The translations under genes were made by a program, and so were the position numbers. Under the pieces are notes generated by a model, which saw only the letters and a list, made by a program, of their open reading frames with translations, was not told where the DNA came from and did no database searches. A DNA stretch of 64,000 nucleotides from Voacanga thouarsii (taxonomy: Eukaryota; Streptophyta; Magnoliopsida; Gentianales; Apocynaceae), in NCBI GenBank assembly GCA_026120185.1, contig JANUWF010001783.1, positions 589,001 to 653,000 of the forward strand. The letters run 5' to 3'. Shown in pieces: positions 58,121 to 64,000 of the stretch; the stretch's first letter is position 1; each line of letters begins with the position of its first letter.

Positions 58121-58655
58121 AAGGATTGCTAGAATATGAATTTATTGACTAATTTCATATGTTAAATCACCTAGAATATAGGAGTTTATATGCAGATTGA
58201 TTTTAATGTATCTTTTTGGGAATATTGGTTAAGGCAGAAAATGTTCACTAATTTAACTAGAAGATAGTGATTCTATGGATTGCAAACGAAGTGGGTCTAT
58301 TTTAAATACTTTATGAGACCAAGATAATAATTGATTGTGATCTTTGCAAATTGATTTATTGCCATGTTTTCAAAAGAATTTGTCTAAATTGCATATTTTT
58401 CATTCTTGAGTTGTATGTATTTTTCATTCTTGAGGGTCAGTCAAATAATGAATGAAAAGTGATTAGTGCGTACTTGTTACTTTGAGGATCGATACTCGTT
58501 AATTCCCTATACTATCCTTGTGATAAGTATACTTACTCGTATGTGTATTTTGGGATTAATGTTTTAATTAAAACTTGGATAAGGGATGTATTTAAATTTA
58601 ATAATTTTTATACATCCAAATTTACGCATCAAGCACTTTAGTATTCTTTTGCAGT
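58121..58655. other. unassigned DNA, LTR-end-like near 58490-58635
   Basis: A stretch reading gatcgatactcgttaattcc and ending acgcatca resembles the 3' ends of long gypsy LTRs of the Athila/Tat kind. No partner LTR or primer site is visible. Otherwise nothing is recognised. Confidence 0.25.
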
Positions 58656-59117
58656 ATTGGGTTGTTGTCTCCATCAACTTTAGTTGTGTTTCTTCAATTA
58701 GTTGAACATGATGATGGAACGAGGTTTCCTTTTTTCAACCGAAGTAGTCTAAAACAACTCTCCTTTGGATGTGTAGAATCTACATTTGAAGCATCTCTAG
58801 TTTTACTCCTTGAAGTAACAATTTGTTTTCATGAGTTTCTTCCTTTGGCCATGATGGCAAATTATTAAATTTGGAGCAACTTACGTCGAAGTAGTCCTTA
58901 CATGTCTTTCCTTATTCTTTCATTATTGCTCTAGCGGCCTTTTAGCATAGAAATTTCGCATTTTCAGAATCATTCGTGAAGTTATACTATTTAGGTTTTC
59001 CTCCTTCGTTGGTGTAGTTGTGTCTACTATAGTATTACAATTATAGATAGTATCTAATTCCATAATCATCGCTTCTTTATATTCTACTCAACACGTAATA
59101 TCCAAATACCCCTCGAT
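58656..59117 (-). pseudogene. possible G1 gag zinc-knuckle remnant and leader
   Basis: On the minus strand near 58765-58803, agatgcttcaaatgtag and then cacatccaaaggag match the G3 zinc-knuckle coding stretch (agatgcttcaactatag, then caccctcaaagg), with about 20 bases deleted between. The rest is too decayed to read. If correct, this places the 5' part of G1 here, in the order expected for the minus strand. Confidence 0.35.
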
Positions 59118-59465
59118 GTAACATTCCTCAACCTAATTATTCTAGCCCAAAATTAAAGTGTAAATTTACCATTACTAAAAACAAGTAAATCCATATATCA
59201 AGCTCAGTCAGATAAAAGACATATTAAGATATTTCACATGATATACACCACACTCAATCATAGGAGCATTCCAGATAATGTCTCATTATTCACACATAAT
59301 TAGCAGGCATAACAGAAAATCACAAATCTCCAACATATAGATATCAAAATCCTAAATCCCTCCAATGATCATCATTTCTAACTCCTATCATTATAATATA
59401 GTTATATCTGTCAAATAAGAACTAGGATAGTCGGATTCAGAAATACTATTGCCAAACAGTGACGA
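59118..59465 (-). mobile_element. possible start of the G1 5' LTR
   Basis: TGTAACATTCCTCAACC at 59118 resembles the plus-strand TGTAACACCCC starts of the other gypsy LTRs, and it lies after the probable G1 gag remnant. No primer site can be made out before it. Copia C2 begins somewhere around 59465-59480. Weak evidence. Confidence 0.3.
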
Positions 59466-59479
59466 AATTCTAGTGCATT

Positions 59480-59861
59480 TTTTCCAATTATTCTTCTCTA
59501 TATTTTGATTTTTAATGAAGTTATGGCTTCATTGTGGCTGTATTTTCAGTTGTATATTGTGGAACTCTATCTTGTATTCTTCTTGTTGATTAGTGGAGCT
59601 TTTAGTATGGACTCGAAGGTCCCGTGGTTTTTCCTCTTCACATTGGAGAGGTTTTCCATATAAAAATTTGTTGTGCCTTGTTCTTGCGTTTTGGCTATGT
59701 TTTTGTCTTCGATTATTGCTTCCATTTTTCATATTCCTTGGTTCTCCTAATTTTCATTCAAATGTGAGGATGATAAGGAGTATAGGTTTACAAGAGGTTT
59801 GAATCTATTTTTGTTCCATTACTTGTACATGCCCCTGTCCATGGTCTGTTTGTCCTCAACA
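59480..59861 (+). mobile_element. C2 5' LTR, 3' part
   Basis: It ends GTCCTCAACA at 59861, three bases before the primer site. The stretch ctcgaaggtcccgtggtttt and the run of T-rich DNA after it are typical of the R/U5 part of this copia group. The reading frames at 59529 and 59593 inside it are chance. Confidence 0.7.
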
Positions 59862-59864
59862 AAG

Positions 59865-59876
59865 TGGTATCAGAGA
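59865..59876 (+). other. C2 primer binding site (Met-tRNA type)
   Basis: TGGTATCAGAGA just after the LTR. It sets the element orientation and LTR end. Confidence 0.9.
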
Positions 59877-59916
59877 GCTCTTGATTGGTTCTTGGTGCAT
59901 TTTACTTGTTTGAATT

Positions 59917-60660
59917 ATGGAGAATGTTTCTAGTCAAATGATTATTTTAAATAGCTCAAACTATCATAGTTGGCAAGGAAAAATGAAGATTTGTTGTTTG
60001 TGAAGAGTTTTTATTTACCTGTGTTTGCTTCTCAAAAATCTGATGAAGAATGGGCCTTTGAGCATCAACAAGTCTGTAGTTATTTTAGATGTTGGATTGT
60101 GGAGAATGTTCGTAGCCATATTGCAAATGAAACTAATGCCAAGCAATTATGGAAGAAACTTGAAAACTTGTATGCTTCAAAAACTGGTAACAATAAGTTG
60201 TTCTTAGTAAAACAGATGATAAATTTGAAATACGAAGAAGGAACTCCTGTGATGGACCATGTAAATGACTTTCAGTGTCTTAGTGATCAGTTGTCAAATA
60301 TGGGAATTAAATTTGATGATGAGATTATGGGACTTTAGTTGCTTAGTAGTTTGCCTGATTCTTGAGAGACATTTCGGGTATCTTATACTAACTCTGCTTC
60401 TGTTGCCATATCTTTGGAATATGCTAAAGATGGTATCTTTAATGAAGAGGTTAGAAGAAGAACTTCAGGATGATCATCTTCTTGATCTGAGGTTCTTGTT
60501 ACTAAAAATCAAGGAAGGAGTACAAGTAAGGTTAGACAAACAGAGACAAGAGCAGAAGTAAGTATAGGTCAAGTACAAAGATGTTGAATATCATCACTGT
60601 GGCAAGAAAGGACACATTAAAAAAATTGTTTCAAATGGAAGAAGAAAAATAAGAAAGGTA
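59917..60660 (+). pseudogene. gag: C2 gag pseudogene
   Basis: The ATG at 59917 (MENVSSQMI) opens gag with NSSNYHSWQGKMK, then the frame shifts and continues at about 59970. SHIANETNAKQLWKKLENLY, LFLVKQMINLKYEEGT and VNDFQCLSDQLSNMGIK are conserved copia Gag blocks. Stops near 60338 and 60364 and a frameshift follow. The zinc knuckle near 60590 reads YHHCGKKGHIKK, with the first Cys changed and the last lost by a small deletion. Not functional. Confidence 0.88.
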
Positions 60661-61100
60661 CAAGTACTTCAGAAGTAAAGGATGATAGTAGAAATCGGGT
60701 TGATACTACTACTTCTTCAGAAGACCTTGTTCTTATGTTTGATGAGATTGTGATTAGTTATACCTCTCATAACACTGATTGGGTAGTAGATACAAGTGCT
60801 TCACTTCATGTTACAACTAAGAGAGACTTCTTCCATACATATACTCCTAGTGACTTTGGAGTTTTAAGGATGGGCAATAATGGTATATGTTATTGGCATA
60901 GGTGATGTTTGCTTGAAGACTAGTAATGGCAGTCAGTTATTGCTTAGAGATGTCAGACATGCTCTAGATGTTCGACTAAATCTGATTTCAGTTGGTAGAC
61001 TTGATAGTGATAGTTTCTGCAACAATTTTGACGGAGGACAATGGAAACTCTCCAAGGGTTCTCTTGTTGTGGCTTAAGACAAAAAGTGTTCTAATCTGTA
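60661..61100 (+). pseudogene. C2 aspartic protease region
   Basis: DWVVDTSASLHVTTKRDFF carries the active-site region: family D-S/T-G-A-S has become DTSAS, losing the Gly. After a frameshift, DVCLKTSNGSQLLLRDVRHA and VRLNLISVGRLD follow. The fold belongs to the copia polyprotein that cuts Gag-Pol. Broken. Confidence 0.82.
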
Positions 61101-62235
61101 TTTAATGCAGGCTTCGATTTCTGGTGCTAGTGTTAATGTGATGAACAACAAAATCTCACCTGAACTATGGCACAAGCGGCTCAATCACATTAGTGAGAAA
61201 GGACTTAATTGTTTAATCAGAAACAATGCAATTTTTGGAGTCAGTACTACAAAGTTAGAAAAATGCACTCATTGTCTAGTAGGAAAGCAAAATAGGGTGT
61301 CATTTAAGACTAACCCTTATTCACAAAAATATAAGTTGTTGGAGTTGATTTTTCTGATGTTTGTGGTCTATTAAAGGTATAGTCATTCAGTTGTGCATCT
61401 TACTTTGTGACTTTCATTGATGATCATTCAAGAAAATTGTGGGTTTATACCTTGAGAACTAAAGATCAAGTTTTAGATAAGTTTAAGCAGTTTCAGGCTT
61501 CTATTGAACAAGAAACTGGAAAGAAAATTAAGTGCATCCGATCAGATAATGGTAGTGAGTACAATGGACCGTTTGATGAGTACTACAGGCAGCAGAGTAT
61601 CAGACATCAGAAAACTCCTTCTAAGACACCTCAGTTGAATGGTTTGGTAGAAAGGATGAACAAAACTCTAATTGAGAGAGTTAGATGTTTACTTTCAAAG
61701 GATAAATTACCACCTTTTGGGGTGAAGCGTTGCATACAGTAGCTCATGTCATTAATCTATCTCCCACTATTGCTCTAGATGGAGATGTTCCTAAGAATGT
61801 TTAGTCTGGTAAAAAAGCTTCTTATAATCACTTGCATATCTTTGGCTGCAGGGCCTTTGTTCATATTTCAAAAGATGAAATGTCTAAATTGGATGCAAAG
61901 ACAAGACAATGTATCTTTCTTGGATATGGCCAGGATGAGTTTGGATATAGACTTTATGATCCAGTTGAGAAGAAGCTAGTTAGAAGTAGAGATATGGTGT
62001 TCTTCGAGGATCAAACCATTGATAACATTTAGAAAGCGCAGAAGACAGAGTCACAGGTTCAGCATGATCTGGTTGATTTGGATTCAGAGACTAGACATCG
62101 TTGTCCTGATACAGCTGAGGATGGTACACAGACAGATGTGCAGTAGGATAATCTTGATATTAATGACTATAGTGTTGCTGATTTAGACATCCCAGATGAT
62201 GATGCTACTAATATTCAGATTCTAGCAGTTGCAGA
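61101..62235 (+). pseudogene. C2 integrase pseudogene
   Basis: The GAG-pre-integrase zinc region reads LWHKRLNHISEKGL and CTHCLVGKQ. The first catalytic Asp region (near 61340) is frameshifted (LLELIFLMFVV). VTFIDDHSRKLWVYTLRTKD follows in another frame. The second Asp is in CIRSDNGSEYNGPF and the Glu in LNGLVERMNKTLIERVR. Stops fall near 61740 and 62030. A further block (HIFGCRAFVHISKDEMSKLD, then IFLGYGQDEFGYRLYD) precedes an acidic linker. Confidence 0.88.
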
Positions 62236-63120
62236 TTTGCCAGAGGAACCACAGGATGCTCTACTTAGGAGATCTACCAGAGATAGACAGCCTTCTACCA
62301 GGCATTCTCCAATTGAGTATATACTGCTGACTGATGGGGGAGAACCAGAATGCTCTCAGGAAGCTATGGAAAGTGAGCAGAAGGATCAATGGTTCAATAC
62401 AATGAAAGATGAGATAAAGTCTTTGTTTAACAACCACACCTTTAACTTGGTGAAGTTGCCTAAGGGAAAAAAGGCTCTTAAGAAAAGATGGATCTACAGA
62501 TTGAAACAAGTAGAGAATTCTTCTCACCCACGGTACAAAGCTAGATTAGTTGTCAAGGGCTTCAATCAGAGGAAAGGTATAGACTTCTTAGAAATATTTT
62601 TTCTCGTTGTAAAAGTATCATCTATCAGAGTTGTGATTGGTTTAGCTGCTAGTCTTGACTTGGAGATTGAGTAGATGGATATGAAAACAGCTTTTCTTCA
62701 TGGTGATTTTGAAGAAGAAAACTATATAGAACAGTCAGAGGGATTTCAAGTGAAAGAAAAAGAAGATTATATTTGCAAATTAAAGAAAAGTTTGTATGGA
62801 TTGAAACAAGCACCAAGATAGTGGTATAAGAAGTTTGAGTCTGTTATGAGAAAGCAAGGCTACAAGAAGACTACTTCAGACCATTGTGTATTTATGCAAA
62901 AGTTTTCTGATAATAATTTTATTATTCTTTTGCTTTATATTGATGACATGCTTATTGTTGGCAAAAATGCTTCCAGGATTAACAAGTTAAAGTAAGAGTT
63001 GTGCAAGTCTTTTGCTATAAAAGACTTAGGACTAGCTAAGCAGATTCTTGGAGTGAAGATTTCCCGTGATAGAAATGCCAAAAAACTTTGATTATCTCAA
63101 GAAAGTTACATTCAAAAGGT
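62236..63120 (+). pseudogene. C2 reverse transcriptase pseudogene
   Basis: RSTRDRQPSTRHSPIEY starts the domain, with KKALKKRWIYRLKQ, RYKARLVVKGFNQRKGIDF and a stop at 62672 where Gln is usual. [20 protein letters not shown] follows, then [10 protein letters not shown], a stop (normally Gln), WYKKFE, and the catalytic YIDD at 62936-62947. AIKDLGLAKQILGVKISRDR follows after another stop. The number of clean transition-type stops suggests decay of a once intact gene. Confidence 0.9.
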
Positions 63121-63860
63121 GCTCCAGAGATTCAAGATGGATAAGTCTAAATATGTGAGTACTCCTCTTGCTAGTCACTTCAAATTAAGTGTAAAACAAT
63201 GCCCTTCCACTCAAGAAGAGAAACAATATATGCAAAAAGTTCACTATGCCTCAGCAGTTGGTAGTTTGATGTATGTTATGGTTTGTACGAGACTTGATAT
63301 AGCTTATGTTGTTGGTATTGTTAGTCGTTTTCTTTCTAATCCAAGAAGAGAACATTGGGATGCTGTGAAGTGGATTTTGAGATATCTCCATGGCACTTCT
63401 AGTTTGAGACTCTGTTTTAGCAATGAGAAACTTGTTCTTGATGGCTATACAGATTCAAATATGGCTAGAGATGTTGATTCGAGAAAATCTATTTTTGGTT
63501 ACTTGATTACCTTTGCAGGGGGAATGTATCATGCCAATCTCAATTGCAAAGATGTGTTGCATTGTCTACTACAGAAGCTGAATTCATTGCAGCCACAGAG
63601 GCTTGTAAAAAGTTGCTTTAGATGAAGAGGTTTCTTTAGGAGCTTGGTCACTCTCAAGGGAAGTTTGTGTTATATTGTGACAACCAGAGTGCTATTCATC
63701 TTGATAAGAATCCAACTTTTCATTCAAGATCCAAACACATTGATGTGAGGTATCATTGGATACGTGAGGTATTGAATGACCAATTGGTGGAACTTAAAAG
63801 TTCACATAGATGATAATGGGGCAGATATGATGACAAAGGCGTTGCCTAAATAGAAGTTTG
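63121..63860 (+). pseudogene. C2 RNase H pseudogene
   Basis: It starts in the RT connection (VSTPLASHFKLSVKQCPSTQ, YASAVGSLMYVMVCTRLDIA). RNase H begins LDGYTDSNMARDVDSRKSIF, with the first catalytic Asp. After a frameshift, the equivalents of EAEF, CDNQSAIHL and SKHIDVRYHWIREV are readable in other frames. The end reads ADMMTKALPK, followed by a stop. Confidence 0.88.
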
Positions 63861-63906
63861 AGGCTTGTTGTTCCATTGCCGGGATGGCAAGTTCCTCCAC
63901 ATAGTT

Positions 63907-63919
63907 GGGAGAGGGGAGA
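63907..63919 (+). other. C2 polypurine tract
   Basis: GGGAGAGGGGAGA lies three bases before the 3' LTR start, where second-strand synthesis would prime. Confidence 0.85.
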
Positions 63920-63921
63920 TT

Positions 63922-64000
63922 TGTTGGGTTGGCTCCTAATATATAGAATATAAACAACCACAAAGCAACAAAAAAGAGAAAAAGCTTTTTGCTTTTTCTG
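63922..64000 (+). mobile_element. C2 3' LTR, first 79 bases
   Basis: It starts TGTTGGGTTGGCTCC directly after the polypurine tract and runs off the window. A short inverted repeat (aaaaagc then gcttttt) lies near 63980. Confidence 0.85.

Larger units (their letters stand above)
59480..64000 (+). mobile_element. C2, Ty1/copia (Tnt1-like) retrotransposon, runs off the window
   Basis: The order is 5' LTR end, Met-tRNA primer site, gag, protease, integrase, RT, RNase H, polypurine tract and the first 79 bases of the 3' LTR. Motifs and gene order match the Tnt1-like copia group. Stops and frameshifts interrupt every domain, often where Gln or Trp is expected. The left boundary is unclear, because the start of the 3' LTR (TGTTGGGTTGGCTCC) has no match near 59,400-59,600, so the 5' LTR is probably truncated. 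Confidence 0.88.

Noticed and set aside
1..64000. tRNA, rRNA or other structural RNA genes
   Set aside because: Only primer-binding sites complementary to the Met-tRNA 3' end were seen. No cloverleaf or rRNA-like stretch was recognised by eye; a tRNAscan or Infernal run would settle it.

Overview
This window looks like pericentromeric or otherwise heterochromatic DNA of a flowering plant, probably a eudicot. It is AT-rich and built almost entirely of nested transposable elements; I find no intact host gene. The evidence for a plant is Ty1/copia and chromodomain Ty3/gypsy pol domains, initiator-Met-tRNA primer sites (TGGTATCAGAGC type), CACTA and hAT elements, a miniature LTR element, and a captured plant-specific RWP-RK (RKD-type) gene fragment. 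I cannot name the species. Every coding region is broken by stops and frameshifts, and many look like C-to-T or G-to-A decay of Gln, Trp, Arg and Cys codons.

Layout, oldest layer first. G1 is a minus-strand Ty3/gypsy element running from before base 1 to about 59.4 kb. Its 3' LTR (1-2660 and 11256-12337) is split by copia element C1 (2662-11200), whose leader holds a 2.0-kb solo LTR (5328-7319, TSD TGTTA). The G1 pol (12338-12847, continuing at 52957) is split by G3, a second minus-strand gypsy (12848-52951) with 4.1- and 4.3-kb LTRs and a perfect TSD, CAAGC. G3 carries three later insertions. The first is G2, a third minus-strand gypsy (18487-33738). The others are two copies of one CACTA family in opposite orientation (A 34082-40351, TSD ACC; B 41251-46800, left end lost). 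G2 itself holds a chimeric miniature-LTR/gypsy insertion (19244-22327, TSD CTAGT) in its 3' LTR and a copia-type solo LTR (28426-30143, TSD TTATT) in its internal part.

Right of G3 come G1 pol decay (53.0-53.8 kb), unassigned AT-rich DNA, a 975-bp hAT-like element with GC-rich ends (55491-56465), unassigned DNA with a possible organelle-derived patch, and a second copia element, C2 (about 59480 to beyond the window end). C2 is Tnt1-like in gene order and motifs but disabled.

The most interesting items are these. (1) A CACTA element carries a captured, intron-containing RKD-type RWP-RK gene fragment, present twice in inverted orientation about 4 kb apart, which could give fold-back RNA against the host RKD genes. 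(2) A small acidic leader ORF lies between primer site and gag in G2, with tandem SUMO-interacting-motif-like sequences and a counterpart in G3. (3) A miniature LTR element is fused with a gypsy element and integrated with U5-type ends on both sides. (4) A cluster of 14-bp palindromes sits in that gypsy LTR.
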